64,000 bases of DNA from Formosa algae (GCF_001439665.1 NZ_LMAK01000036.1:34309-98308); one strand, 5' to 3'; shown: positions 34,704 through 44,272, counted from the stretch's first letter. The notes: a model not told the origin generated them from the sequence alone. Numbers and translations: made by a program.

Positions 34704-35654
34704 ATGACAATTACTCAACTATATTATGTTTTGGCAGTTGCCGAAAACCAGAACTTTACCAAAGCGGCAGAGAAATGTTTTGTAACTCAGCCTACCTTAA
34801 GTATGCAGATACAAAAACTTGAAGATGAATTAGATATATTAATATTTGATCGTGGTAAAAAGCCTATTGAACTAACTGAGATTGGTAAAAAAATTGTAAA
34901 TCAGGCAAAAAACATTGTTAACGAATCTTATAGAATTCAAGATATCGTTGATCAACAAAAAGGATTTATTGGAGGAGAATTTAGATTAGGTATTATACCA
35001 ACAGTAATGCCTACGTTATTACCCATGTTTTTAAATACCTTTATAAAAAAACACCCTAAGGTTAAACTAATTATTGAAGAAATTACGACCGAAGAAATTA
35101 TTTCTCGATTAAACGAAGGCCATTTAGATGCTGCTATAGCTGTTACCCCTTTAGAATCTGAGCTTATAAAAGAGCGAGTATTGTATTTCGAACCTTTTGT
35201 TGGTTATGTACCTACAAACCATAGATTGTATAAGAATAATACAATTAGTCCAGAAGATTTAGATGTAGATGATATGCTTTTATTAGAAGACGGACATTGT
35301 TTTAGAGAAGGTGTTCTTAATATTTGTAAGTCTTTTAAAAACCATAACGACACCAATTTTCAACTTGAGAGCGGAAGCATAGAAACCTTAATAAAACTTT
35401 CTAATGAAGGTTTAGGGATGACTTTATTGCCGTATTTACATACTTTAGATTTAAATCCGAACACCTTACACCATCTTAAACAATTTGAAGCACCATCTCC
35501 TGCTAGAGAAGTGAGTTTAATTTACCATAAAAGTGAATTAAAAATGCAAATTATTGAAGCTTTACAATCTGTAATTTCAGGAATAGTTAGAGGAGCTATC
35601 ACATTCCAGAATGTAAAAATTGTGAGTCCTCTACCAACAAAGAAAGCGGTATAA
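34704..35654 (+). CDS. oxyR: OxyR-type LysR family regulator
   Basis: A 316-residue LysR-type regulator. The N-terminal winged helix (1-60) has TKAAEKCFVTQPTLSMQIQKLE. The effector domain (about 90-300) carries C199 and C208 in GHCFREGVLNICKSF, with the same spacing and even numbering as the redox cysteines of E. coli OxyR. Oxidation by H2O2 forms the disulfide and activates transcription. It is divergent from a dps gene, its classic target. A bidirectional terminator follows. Confidence 0.93.
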   Translation: MTITQLYYVLAVAENQNFTKAAEKCFVTQPTLSMQIQKLEDELDILIFDRGKKPIELTEIGKKIVNQAKNIVNESYRIQDIVDQQKGFIGGEFRLGIIPTVMPTLLPMFLNTFIKKHPKVKLIIEEITTEEIISRLNEGHLDAAIAVTPLESELIKERVLYFEPFVGYVPTNHRLYKNNTISPEDLDVDDMLLLEDGHCFREGVLNICKSFKNHNDTNFQLESGSIETLIKLSNEGLGMTLLPYLHTLDLNPNTLHHLKQFEAPSPAREVSLIYHKSELKMQIIEALQSVISGIVRGAITFQNVKIVSPLPTKKAV

Positions 35655-35701
35655 CAACCTAAGAAGTTACGGTAGAACCAATATACAAGAGGTTAAACAC
35701 C

Positions 35702-35734
35702 AAAAAAAGCAACTATTTCTAGTTGCTTTTTTTT
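35702..35734. terminator. Bidirectional terminator after oxyR
   Basis: AAAAAAAGCAACTA (35702-35714) pairs with TAGTTGC plus T-run (35720-35734) around TTTC. It serves oxyR on the plus strand and overlaps the stop codon of the 65-aa gene on the minus strand. Confidence 0.85.
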
Positions 35735-35930
35735 ATGCTTCTAAATAAATTAAGCATTTATTTAAGTCAGGGTTTTGCTGTACCATAGATTCTATAAAAA
35801 TCTTCAGCTCTTCAATTTCGTAAGGTAACAACCTCTGAAGTGCTTTTTGTACTTCTTTACAAAACAACGTAGTATCAAAACTAACTTTATTAAGTATAGT
35901 TTTAGTATACTCGAACATTGCTCTAGCCAT
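35733..35930 (-). CDS. Small conserved protein of unknown function
   Basis: A 65-residue acidic and helical protein beginning MARAMFEYTKTIL and ending NKCLIYLEA. It has two cysteines and no signal peptide or membrane helix. I recall similar short proteins in other Flavobacteriaceae but no function. Its stop codon lies within the terminator hairpin shared with oxyR, so its mRNA ends almost directly at the stop. Confidence 0.6.
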   Translation of the reverse strand: MARAMFEYTKTILNKVSFDTTLFCKEVQKALQRLLPYEIEELKIFIESMVQQNPDLNKCLIYLEA

Positions 35931-36057
35931 AATTATTCAATTTAGGTTTAATAATTTTTTAAAAGTAGATTTGTTTAATAGGCAACTACAACGTTTTAAA
36001 TTCAATTAAAAATAGATATTTTTATCTTAATAAAAACTTAAAATTTCAATAATTTTA

Positions 36058-36855
36058 TTAAAACCTATTATCTCCACTCAATAAATCTCCCAATCCGCCC
36101 AACACACTTCCTTCGCCTTTATTGTTATTTCCTTTAGGTAATGCTGCAAGCACACGCCCTGCCAATCTGCTAAAAGGTAACGACTGTACATATACTGTTC
36201 CTGGCCCTGTAAGCGTTGCAAAAAACAGACCTTCGCCTCCAAAAACCGTATTTTTTATACCGCCAACAAACTCTACATCATAATCAATATCTTTGGTAAA
36301 CCCTACAATACAGCCGGTGTCTACTTTTAATTTCTCTCCTGCTTTTAAAACTTTAGTAGCTAAAGTACCGCCTGCATGTACAAAGGCCATACCGTCTCCT
36401 TCTAGCTTTTGCATGATAAAACCTTCGCCACCAAATAATCCTCTCCCCAAACGCTTAGAAAACTCTATGCCTACGCTTACACCTTTTGCTGCACATAAGA
36501 ATGCATCTTTTTGGCAAATTACTTTTCCTCCAAACTGCGTTAAATCTACAGCCAGTATTTTACCTGGATAAGGTGAAGCAAAAGACACCGAACGCTTATC
36601 GTGAAGCGTATTATAAAATGCCGTCATAAATAGACTCTCTCCGGTTAACAATCGTTTTCCTGCTCCGAAAATAGAATCCATGAAGCCCTCATTCTGTTTA
36701 GAGCCATCTCCAAATATAGTTTCCATTTTAATGCCCTCGTGCATCATCATAAAACTTCCCGCCTCGGCTATTACGCCTTCATTTTGGTCCAGTTCTATTT
36801 CTACATATTGCATTTCTTCTCCATAAATACGATAATCTATCTCGTGTGCTTTCAT
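36058..36855 (-). CDS. TIGR00266/AIM24 family protein
   Basis: A 265-residue beta-rich protein. It contains the family's repeated glycine-rich segments: [13 protein letters not shown] near 28, [17 protein letters not shown] near 140, and [22 protein letters not shown] near 205. Members form trimeric beta-barrels related to mitochondrial AIM24/TRAP-like proteins; the function in bacteria is unclear. It appears monocistronic. Confidence 0.87.
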   Translation of the reverse strand: MKAHEIDYRIYGEEMQYVEIELDQNEGVIAEAGSFMMMHEGIKMETIFGDGSKQNEGFMDSIFGAGKRLLTGESLFMTAFYNTLHDKRSVSFASPYPGKILAVDLTQFGGKVICQKDAFLCAAKGVSVGIEFSKRLGRGLFGGEGFIMQKLEGDGMAFVHAGGTLATKVLKAGEKLKVDTGCIVGFTKDIDYDVEFVGGIKNTVFGGEGLFFATLTGPGTVYVQSLPFSRLAGRVLAALPKGNNNKGEGSVLGGLGDLLSGDNRF

Positions 36856-36999
36856 AATGTCTAAACGTTTAAGGTTACACTACATATGTTGATGATTATT
36901 ATATTTTGTTACACTTTCAACTTAACTTTTACATTAAATAACAAGAATACTATATGGCCAGATTCTATATTAGATCACTATTTACAACTAAAAAAGGAA

Positions 37000-37880
37000 T
37001 TAATATAAACGCTTCACATTCGTTTTACTCTTAAAAATATATTTTACTCCTACATTTAAATAAAAACTGTTTGGTATCTCAAAATCGTAAATTTCTTCAT
37101 TATCATAATCTTGTAACTGCAAACTATTATATACAGAATACCCACCATTTAGAGTTGCTTTAAAATTCTTTAAGAAATTAAAGTTGTAACCTAAACCTAG
37201 TAAAACACTAGTTTGTCTTAAGGTACCGCTATATTCCACTTTATAAACATCTAACCCATCGTTTACATTTCCAGTAAATCCATTTAAAGTCGCAAAACCT
37301 TCAACTTCATGATTTTTTGCAAAAGACCATTTTACTCGGGTATCTGGAACTCCTATTTTATATGCCCAAGCATCATCTATTCTCTTGGTATAAGAAATTA
37401 CAGGAATTGGATATATTTAATATCGTATGCCGCTCCAAATGTCCAAATCGATTTTTTTTCAGCATTGTATTTTTCTAAAGTAACTAAGGCGTTAAAGAAC
37501 AAATCGTCTGTCTTGATTTCATTCTCGCCAAAATTTGAAGACACCTGAGATTCTCCCATAACGTTTAAGGCCCAACTGTCACTTAAACTACGCTGATAGT
37601 TGAATCTAAAACTAAAGGCATTAAAATTTTCAATTTCATCGGTTTCAAAAGGCACATCTTCATCGACGTAGTTAAAACTGGTATTCTGAACTTTACCTCC
37701 GATAGTTAATTTATCTTTACTTGTGTTTATTACAGGAAGATCTATACCTGCTTCTAATTTAACCGCAGTACTCACATCAAAACTTGGCAAAATCTCTGTA
37801 TTAACATACACACCATCTACCTGTTGGGCATAAGACACGCTAGTCCCAATACATACCAAAAGAATCCATACTTTTTTCAT
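37000..37880 (-). pseudogene. DUF6268-like outer membrane protein gene with a frameshift
   Basis: The first frame (from 37880) encodes a signal peptide (MKKVWILLVCIGTSVSYAQQ) and beta-strand sequence down to FGAAYDIKYI, then stops at 37398. Shifting the frame by one base at about 37410 restores an uninterrupted continuation (PIPVISYTKRIDDAWAYKIG ... DVYKVEYSGTLRQ ... YLNVGVKYIF) to the stop at 37000. The rejoined product would be about 293 residues and looks like a DUF6268-type barrel. Either the gene is freshly inactivated or the sequence has a one-base error. Confidence 0.8.
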
Positions 37881-38130
37881 AAAACAATTTTACTTTAATT
37901 AAGGTTTAAAGAATGTTTGTAATCCATTCTTACAGATTGTAAAAATGTTTAAAACAAGCTCTATTATCAATTGGAATAGATAGACGGGTATAGTTTATAG
38001 AACAAAAGGAAGATTTTGTCTACCAAAAAAAGAAACTATTTTTAAACCCATAACCCCTTATAAACATTGAAGAAACAACAAAAAGTTTAACAAAATTTTA
38101 CAGGACATTACACAATAAAGTCAATGTGTA

Positions 38131-38586
38131 TTATGCTTTAACACGAACTGTCCATTGGAATTTAAAAGTAGAGACCTCTACTCCATCTTGGTTAACGCCA
38201 ATCGCTTTCATCCAGAAGGTTTGCCCATCGCCTGTAGCGACTGTTTTATCTATAGCGTCTTGTATTAGATGGCCATCTTGGCAAGTAAATGTAATTTTTC
38301 CCGTTGCTTTTTTTGTAAAGCTAGCTTCATTACTTAATACAAGCATAGAGATTTTCTTTTTGCTTTCTGCAATTCTTAACATTACCAAAGCTCCTGTAGA
38401 CAGTTCTGCAGCCATGCCTTGTACAGCCCAAAACATAGATTTAAACGGATTCTGATTAATCCACCTGTGTCTTACAGTAACGACACAGCTATCTGGATTT
38501 AGGCTCTTAGTGCGCACACCACATATATATGCCGATGGTAGTTTAAACATTAAAAAGCCATTTAGTTTAGAAGCTGTAAGTGTCAT
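38131..38586 (-). CDS. DUF4442 hotdog-fold protein
   Basis: A 151-residue protein from the ATG at 38584-38586 (MTLTASKLNGFLM); a longer frame to 38634 adds 16 residues that run into the promoter region. It matches DUF4442, a hotdog-fold group related to acyl-CoA thioesterases: the central segment HRWINQNPFKSMFWAVQGMAAELSTG corresponds to the N-P-F-x-S-x-(Y/F) core helix. The function is unproven; an acyl-thioester substrate is plausible from the fold. Confidence 0.8.
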   Translation of the reverse strand: MTLTASKLNGFLMFKLPSAYICGVRTKSLNPDSCVVTVRHRWINQNPFKSMFWAVQGMAAELSTGALVMLRIAESKKKISMLVLSNEASFTKKATGKITFTCQDGHLIQDAIDKTVATGDGQTFWMKAIGVNQDGVEVSTFKFQWTVRVKA

Positions 38587-38731
38587 AATCGTGTTTGTTT
38601 GTAGTAAAAATATCGAAAATAATCGGATTCTCAATTTGTTAATATTATGTTAAATTACACTACTATGTTTTGCATAATACCTTTTTTTAAACATATATTT
38701 GCATAGACAACTATTATATAGTTATAAAATC

Positions 38732-38833
38732 ATGAAAAAAATCACTCTAATAGTTACCCTTTTTACTTTCGTATTAGTACTTAACTATACTAAACAAGTG
38801 GATTTAATTTACATGACAACATTAAAGCAATAA
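38732..38833 (+). CDS. Possible 33-residue membrane peptide
   Basis: The short ORF MKKITLIVTLFTFVLVLNYT continues to a stop at 38831-38833. The basic N-terminus and hydrophobic core look like a signal peptide or a small membrane protein. The spacer to the DUF4870 gene is 153 bp. There is no supporting homology, so it may be the remnant of a larger exported protein or chance. Confidence 0.3.
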   Translation: MKKITLIVTLFTFVLVLNYTKQVDLIYMTTLKQ

Positions 38834-38986
38834 ATTTCTAAGGTATCTATTAGAGATAATATTAATAGCATTAGAAAACAATGAGAATTCGAAAAACATG
38901 TAAAAACACTAAAACGAAACCGATTTAATTATATAAAAAAAGTAGTTCAGAAACATTAAACCTATTCCAGTAAACCCATAGAAACC

Positions 38987-39433
38987 ATGCCAAACAACCA
39001 CCAAAAAAATATAGCTACTTGTATTCATCTCTCTACTTTTTCTAGATTCTTTTTTCCTTTAGGAAATTTTATTGCTCCAATTATTTTATGGATTACCAAT
39101 AAAGACAAATCGGAATTTATAGATCAGCATGGTAAAGAAGCTATTAATTTTCAGTTAAGCATTTTATTATACACTATTGTATTGGGCTTAATTACTGTAC
39201 CCTTTTTTATATTCAATGTCTTTAGTGGTTTAGATTTTATTCAAATTAATCCTTTTGATAGTATTCAAATTAACCTCGATAAACCTTCACCCCTTTTATA
39301 CCTGGGAGGTGCTTTAGGCGGATTAGCCATTTTAGGATTTATAATAGAACTCGCCTTAATTATAAGAGCAAGTTTAAAAGCGAAAGACGGAGAAATTTTT
39401 CATTACCCATTAAACATACATTTCATCAAATAA
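38987..39433 (+). CDS. DUF4870 membrane protein
   Basis: A 148-residue protein with three to four helices. The motif LSTFSRFFFPLGNFIAPIILW, with DKSEFIDQHGKEAINFQLS after it, is the DUF4870 signature. Genes of this family lie next to PadR and PspC genes in flavobacteria, as here. The role is unknown, perhaps in envelope stress. Confidence 0.87.
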   Translation: MPNNHQKNIATCIHLSTFSRFFFPLGNFIAPIILWITNKDKSEFIDQHGKEAINFQLSILLYTIVLGLITVPFFIFNVFSGLDFIQINPFDSIQINLDKPSPLLYLGGALGGLAILGFIIELALIIRASLKAKDGEIFHYPLNIHFIK

Positions 39434-39564
39434 ATCAATCATCATCAATCAAAATCAAAAAATGAACAGTTTAAATTTAAAACACACTAAAACATGACTC
39501 ACACTATTTTAAACCTTATATGTCCATCACAGAGTCTTAAAACCATTGTAAAACACACAAACAG

Positions 39565-39909
39565 ATGAAAATAGAAAACACAAAGGCACAAATGCGTAAA
39601 GGTGTTTTAGAATACTGCATCTTATCTGTTTTAAAAGACGATGACGCTTATGTTGCAGAAATTTTGCAGACCTTAAAAGATGCCAAAATGCTAGTTGTAG
39701 AAGGGACTATTTATCCATTATTAACACGACTAAAAAACGCAGGACTTCTTAATTACAGATGGGAAGAATCTACATCGGGACCACCACGTAAATATTACGG
39801 GCTCACCGAAACAGGACAATTATTTTTAAGTGAATTAAACACCACTTGGAGTGAATTACAACATGCAGTAAACCTAGTAACAAGCCAAAAAAACAACAGC
39901 AATGAATAA
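39565..39909 (+). CDS. PadR family transcriptional regulator
   Basis: A 114-residue winged-helix regulator: KGVLEYCILSVLKDDDAYVAEIL, GTIYPLLTRLKNAGLLNYRW and GPPRKYYGLTETG are the PadR core motifs. A short C-terminal helix serves for dimerisation. Its 3' end overlaps the PspC gene by 8 nt, so the two are cotranscribed and it probably represses its own operon. Confidence 0.92.
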   Translation: MKIENTKAQMRKGVLEYCILSVLKDDDAYVAEILQTLKDAKMLVVEGTIYPLLTRLKNAGLLNYRWEESTSGPPRKYYGLTETGQLFLSELNTTWSELQHAVNLVTSQKNNSNE

Positions 39910-41674
39910 GACAGTCAACATAAATTTAGCAGGTACATTCTTCCATATCGATGAAGATGCTTACCAAAAGTTACAACGCTATCTTGATGCTATAAAGCGT
40001 TCGTTTACAGACTCGCAAGGCCGTTCTGAAATTCTTGCTGATATTGAAGCTCGTATTGCTGAATTGTTTAATGAGCGCGTAAAGCACGATAAGCAAGTTA
40101 TTAGCTCTAAAGAAGTAGAAGACGTGATTGCTATTATGGGGCAACCTGAAGACTATCTTGTAGACGATGAGATTTTTGAAGACGAGCCTAAAGCAAAACC
40201 GTTATTTAAGGCTTCTAAAAAATTATATAGAGACACAAGCAACTCTTATATTGGAGGTGTCGCTTCTGGTTTAGCGCATTATTTAGGTATAGATTCTATT
40301 TGGGTACGTTTAATCTGGGTTTTATTAACCTTTGGATCTGCAGGTACGTTTATACTAATCTATATTCTATTCTGGATTCTAGTGCCTGAAGCTGTAACCA
40401 CAGCAGAAAAGCTAACTATGACGGGAGAACCTGTTAACATTAGCAACATTGAAAAAAAAATTAAAAAAGGGTTTGAAGACGTCTCAGACACTGTAAGAAG
40501 TGTAGATTATGAGAAATACGGTAGCAAAGTCAAGTCTACTTCCAAATCTTTTTTTGATACCATTGGAGATATTTTGATGTTTTTCTTGAAATTGTTTGCC
40601 AAATTTATAGGGTTTATACTTGTTCTTTTCGGGGCCGTTTCCATTTTCGCCTTACTTATTAGTGTATTGTCTTTAGGAAGCTCATCGTTCTTTCACCCAT
40701 GGTGGATGGATTACCCTGATGCTGTAAACACAACCGGATTACCTATTTGGTTAGGGTCGTTATTAGTATTTTTCACTATAGGAATTCCATGTTTTTTCAT
40801 CTTATACTTAGGTCTTAAAATTTTAATCAATAACTTAAAATCTATAGGTAAACCAGCTAAATTCACCTTATTAGGTATCTGGTTAATTTCTCTTATCGGG
40901 TTAATAACTGTTGGTATTAAACAAGCGTCAGACCACGCTTTAGATTCTGTAGTAACACAAAAGGAAACGTTATTTTATGACACTCAAGATACATTGCATA
41001 TCACGATGGTAAAGAATAACAAATTCAATAGAAGTATTAGAAGAAGTTCTGATTTTAAAATCGTGTATAATGATAATGATGAGAAAGTGATATTCTCTAG
41101 AGATATTAGAATTAATGTGCGATCAACAAAAGATAGTGTGGCTACTATTCAGATTGAAAAAGAATCGAAAGGAAAAAACTTTCTAGAAGCTAAAGATCGT
41201 GCAGAAAAAATCATGTACAATTATACACTTAACAACAACACCTTATTATTAGACAGCTATTTACTCACTGATTACGTCAACAAATACAGAGAACAAAACA
41301 TTCAGATTGTTTTATATATTCCTGAAGGTACTTATGTAGAGTTTAACAGAAATATGCGTTCGTATTTACAGAATCATAAATCGGCTGAAAGTATTATCAC
41401 CTACAAAGATTCCAGCCATATTATGAAAATTTTAAATGATGATGCCAATTGTATAAATTGCTTGGATGATGGTTTGGATGAAGATTCTGACTCTGAAAAC
41501 AGTATCGATTTAAATATAAACGATGGTAATGGCTCTGTTAAAATTAACAACAAAGGTTTGAAAATTAAAAATGACGAGGTCGATATTGAAATTAGCAGCG
41601 AGGGCGTGAAAGCAAACTCTGAAGAAGTAAATGTTAATATAAACGAAAACGGTATTAATATAACATCAGAATAA
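39902..41674 (+). CDS. PspC domain-containing membrane protein
   Basis: A 590-residue protein. An N-terminal region (1-95) is followed by the PspC domain (about 105-165; YIGGVASGLAHYLGIDSIWVRLIWVLL). Three further helices lie at about 220-345, then a long exported domain (about 350-525). The last 60 residues are made of short repeats with D/N/G and K/N alternation (INDGNGSVKINNKGLKIKND, VDIEISSEGVKANSEEV). It probably senses or stabilises the envelope under PadR control. Confidence 0.88.
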   Translation: MNKTVNINLAGTFFHIDEDAYQKLQRYLDAIKRSFTDSQGRSEILADIEARIAELFNERVKHDKQVISSKEVEDVIAIMGQPEDYLVDDEIFEDEPKAKPLFKASKKLYRDTSNSYIGGVASGLAHYLGIDSIWVRLIWVLLTFGSAGTFILIYILFWILVPEAVTTAEKLTMTGEPVNISNIEKKIKKGFEDVSDTVRSVDYEKYGSKVKSTSKSFFDTIGDILMFFLKLFAKFIGFILVLFGAVSIFALLISVLSLGSSSFFHPWWMDYPDAVNTTGLPIWLGSLLVFFTIGIPCFFILYLGLKILINNLKSIGKPAKFTLLGIWLISLIGLITVGIKQASDHALDSVVTQKETLFYDTQDTLHITMVKNNKFNRSIRRSSDFKIVYNDNDEKVIFSRDIRINVRSTKDSVATIQIEKESKGKNFLEAKDRAEKIMYNYTLNNNTLLLDSYLLTDYVNKYREQNIQIVLYIPEGTYVEFNRNMRSYLQNHKSAESIITYKDSSHIMKILNDDANCINCLDDGLDEDSDSENSIDLNINDGNGSVKINNKGLKIKNDEVDIEISSEGVKANSEEVNVNINENGINITSE

Positions 41675-41749
41675 CCACATGTAATTGCCCAATATATCTA
41701 TTGGGCAATATTTATTTTAAACATCATCATCAATCAAAAACCAAACAAT

Positions 41750-41803
41750 ATGAAATTATTAATCACTTTTATAACCACATTAATTCTCGATATATTGTGT
41801 TAA
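41750..41803 (+). CDS. Possible 17-residue hydrophobic peptide
   Basis: MKLLITFITTLILDILC then TAA. It looks like a signal peptide cut short. DUF2807-type genes often follow PspC genes in related genomes and start with a similar leader, so this may be the stump of such a gene. The evidence is weak. Confidence 0.2.
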   Translation: MKLLITFITTLILDILC

Positions 41804-41824
41804 GTCATAATATATAACAAAAAC

Positions 41825-41860
41825 AAGCCCCAAACACATATCATGTTTGGGGCTTTAATT
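41825..41860. terminator. Bidirectional terminator between pspC and trxB
   Basis: AAGCCCCAAACA (41825-41836) pairs with TGTTTGGGGCTT (41844-41855) across a 7-nt loop; T-rich sequence follows on the plus side. It sits 23 bp past the trxB stop on the minus strand. Confidence 0.85.
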
Positions 41861-41877
41861 TTTATAATAATCTGTAT

Positions 41878-42831
41878 TTATAATTCTTCTTTAGAAGCTA
41901 AATAACGTTCTGCATCTAACGCAGCCATACATCCTGTTCCTGCTGCTGTAATAGCTTGTCTGTATACATGATCTGCGGCATCTCCAGATACAAACACGCC
42001 ATCTATATTTGTTTTAGAAGACCCTGGTTTATTAATAATGTACCCTGTTTCATCTAAATCTAAAAACGATTTAAAAATATCGGTATTGGGTTTGTGGCCT
42101 ATGGCTACGAAAAATCCAGTTGCTGGAATCTCTGTTAGTTCGTTGGTTTGATTGTTTTTAACCATAACACCTGTAACCACTTGTCCGTCTCCTAAAACTT
42201 CTTCTGTTTCAGAATTAAAAAGAATTTCTATGTTTTCGGTTTTCTTAACGCGATTAGTCATTATTTTAGAGGCTCTAAACTCATCACGTCTCACTAACAT
42301 TGTAACCTTCTTACATAATTTAGATAGGTAATGTGCTTCTTCACATGCAGAATCTCCAGCTCCAACAATAACAACTTCTTGATTTCTATAGAAAAAACCG
42401 TCGCAAACGGCACAAGCAGATACACCTCCACCTAACTGAAGATATTTTTGTTCTGATGGTAATCCTAAATATTTAGCAGAAGCTCCTGTAGAAATAATTA
42501 CTATTTCTGCATGAATTTCTTGAGTTTCGTTTACCCAAATTTTATGTATACTTTCAGAAAAATCTACTTTAGTAACCCAACCATCACGAATATCTGTACC
42601 AAAACGTTTTGCTTGATCTTGTAATTGTATCATCATATCTGGCCCAGTAATCCCTTCTGGGTAACCTGGGAAATTTTCAACCTCATTGGTTGTCGTTAAT
42701 TGACCACCAGGCTGCATTCCTTGATATAACACAGGAGACATATTTGCTCTTGCAGCATAAATAGCTGCAGTATATCCTGCAGGACCAGACCCTATAATAA
42801 GGCACTTTACTTTCTCAATAGTATCAGACAT
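41878..42831 (-). CDS. trxB: Thioredoxin reductase
   Basis: A 317-residue flavoprotein. The FAD-binding motif GSGPAGYTAAIYAAR is at 14-29, the redox-active CAVC at 140-143, the NADPH-binding motif GAGDSACEEA follows at about 157, and the FAD-closing motif GVFVSGDAADH is near 278. It reduces thioredoxin with NADPH. It is monocistronic, with a probable -7 element TACTTTTG (plus-strand 42857-42864). Confidence 0.96.
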   Translation of the reverse strand: MSDTIEKVKCLIIGSGPAGYTAAIYAARANMSPVLYQGMQPGGQLTTTNEVENFPGYPEGITGPDMMIQLQDQAKRFGTDIRDGWVTKVDFSESIHKIWVNETQEIHAEIVIISTGASAKYLGLPSEQKYLQLGGGVSACAVCDGFFYRNQEVVIVGAGDSACEEAHYLSKLCKKVTMLVRRDEFRASKIMTNRVKKTENIEILFNSETEEVLGDGQVVTGVMVKNNQTNELTEIPATGFFVAIGHKPNTDIFKSFLDLDETGYIINKPGSSKTNIDGVFVSGDAADHVYRQAITAAGTGCMAALDAERYLASKEEL

Positions 42832-42945
42832 ATCTTCTTATCATTTTTTAATGTAACAAAAGTAGAATTTTTGAAACAAACCTAACAATTTAAGTTATTA
42901 AAAGTTATTATAAAATCATAGAAAGTATTGATAGGAAATAAGCAT

Positions 42946-42986
42946 AAAAAAACCTAATACAGAGACAATAGTCTCAATATTAGGTT
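42946..42986 (-). terminator. Terminator after the YtxH/holin operon
   Basis: AACCTAATA (42951-42959) pairs with TATTAGGTT (42978-42986), with an inner GAGAC/GTCTC stem around AATA. The A-run at 42946-42952 gives the U-tract on the minus strand. Confidence 0.85.
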
Positions 42987-43033
42987 ATATGTAATTGTTT
43001 TAAAAGTATTTTTACGTCATAGACGGTTATGTT

Positions 43034-43237
43034 TTATTTAAATAACTTTTTAAGAAATACCAAAGATCCGATTTTACCTGTATAATTAATGGCAGTATGT
43101 ACCCAATTAAGGGGTTTAAGATCTTCTTTAACATTCCCTTTTAACGCTTTAAATTCTTCAAGAGCAATTTGGCGTTCTAAGTCTAAACGTTTCAGTTCTA
43201 ATTTAATCTCATCAAAATTTGTAAATTCTTTCCTCAT
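43034..43237 (-). CDS. Small DUF6327-like protein
   Basis: A 67-residue protein with a charged helical N-terminal part (FDEIKLELKRLDLERQIALEEF) and a weakly hydrophobic end (LVFLKKLFK). It follows a holin-like gene by 3 bp in a three-gene operon with a YtxH protein. Such trios are common in flavobacteria and are linked to general stress, but no function is established. Confidence 0.6.
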   Translation of the reverse strand: MRKEFTNFDEIKLELKRLDLERQIALEEFKALKGNVKEDLKPLNWVHTAINYTGKIGSLVFLKKLFK

Positions 43238-43240
43238 AGT

Positions 43241-43588
43241 CTAATCGAAAAAGTTTTCAGACATAACTTCTATAAATTTTTGATCTATACGACGTCTTAA
43301 TAAATAAATTACAAATGCTATTAACAAAAATGAGCCACCAACAATAAGAGTTCCTATTGCAAAATTATTGAACAAATAACCAATGGCTAAGGCTGCAGAC
43401 ATGGCCAAAAACAGGAAAGCTATAAATAGCATAGCTCCTATTAGTAGCATTTTGCCAAACAGGCTCATAGCACCAGTAAGTTGCTGAAAAATTTTAAGCT
43501 TTAAATATTGATGAGAAGACTCTACGTACCTCTCACCAATATCTTTAGCTTTATTTGAAGTCTCATTTAAAGATTCAAAAACATTCAT
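43241..43588 (-). CDS. Phage holin-like (YqjE/holin-X type) membrane protein
   Basis: A 115-residue protein with two membrane helices (about 42-65 and 72-95) separated by FNNFAIG. It is preceded by an amphipathic segment and ends in a basic loop RRRIDQKF. It resembles the holin superfamily III / YqjE group, which is not actually phage-derived in most bacteria. It is the middle gene of the YtxH operon, with 3-bp spacings on both sides. Confidence 0.7.
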   Translation of the reverse strand: MNVFESLNETSNKAKDIGERYVESSHQYLKLKIFQQLTGAMSLFGKMLLIGAMLFIAFLFLAMSAALAIGYLFNNFAIGTLIVGGSFLLIAFVIYLLRRRIDQKFIEVMSENFFD

Positions 43589-43591
43589 ATA

Positions 43592-43954
43592 TTACGATTT
43601 TTGAAATTTCTTATTTTTCTCCTTTAAATATGCTAATTTTTTTTCTAGAGTTGAAATTACATCATCTGCTTTATGGCTAGCATCAGTAACAATAGTTTCC
43701 AATTGTTCATCTAATGTTCCTTTTTGACTTGCCATAGTACTATTAACTTTAGCTTTTAAGTCGTGTGCACTACTGCTCACTTTTTCTTTTAAATCGTGTG
43801 CACTGCTATTCATTTTATCTCGAGCAGCCATAGCTTCTTCAGATAAACGTTTTCTAGTTTTACTTCCTTCTTCTGGAGCATATAAAATTCCTAATACTGC
43901 TCCTATAGCTGTTCCTGCTATAAGACCTAATACGGTGTTACCACTTTTACTCAT
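43592..43954 (-). CDS. YtxH domain protein
   Basis: A 120-residue protein. The N-terminal glycine-rich helix GLIAGTAIGAVLGILYAPEEGSKTRKRLSEE is the YtxH signature. A coiled-coil region with two near-identical SSAHDLKEKV/SSAHDLKAKV units follows. YtxH proteins are small stress-linked membrane proteins. It is the first gene of the three-gene operon. Confidence 0.87.
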   Translation of the reverse strand: MSKSGNTVLGLIAGTAIGAVLGILYAPEEGSKTRKRLSEEAMAARDKMNSSAHDLKEKVSSSAHDLKAKVNSTMASQKGTLDEQLETIVTDASHKADDVISTLEKKLAYLKEKNKKFQKS

Positions 43955-44243
43955 AACTGTATGTTTTAATGGTTAGATAAATATTATGATTTACTTAAAA
44001 ATCATTATCAAATTTACACAATATTAAGATATTAACCGTATTATAAAACACAATTTTAAGTTAAACAACGCTTTTTATTTCGCCTAAGACAATACACACA
44101 AAATACTTATAATCAATTAATTAAAACAACATAAACTCTTTTGTATATTAACTATATTATGCAGTTTTTGTTAACAATATCGAAATGAATATTAACGCAA
44201 ATACATAAAAATAAATTCGCTTAAACGCAGAACATGGTAGAAA
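43955..44243. other. AT-rich intergenic stretch
   Basis: About 290 bp upstream of the YtxH operon; very AT-rich. It should hold the YtxH promoter. No ORF or repeat is seen. Confidence 0.4.
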
Positions 44244-44272
44244 TAAAAAAAGCCTTGTTCAAAACAAGGCCT
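44244..44272 (-). terminator. Terminator after the 603-aa gene
   Basis: GCCTTGTT (44252-44259) pairs with AACAAGGC (44263-44270) around CAA; the A-run at 44245-44251 is the U-tract on the minus strand. Confidence 0.85.

Noticed and set aside
39494..39568. 24-residue ORF overlapping the padR start by ATGA
   Set aside because: The overlap is suggestive of a leader peptide, but composition is not peptide-like and the preceding AT-rich leader shows no promoter or attenuator structure.
43241..43588. Prophage remnant based on the holin-like gene
   Set aside because: The gene is in a conserved stress-type operon with YtxH; no other phage gene is in the window.
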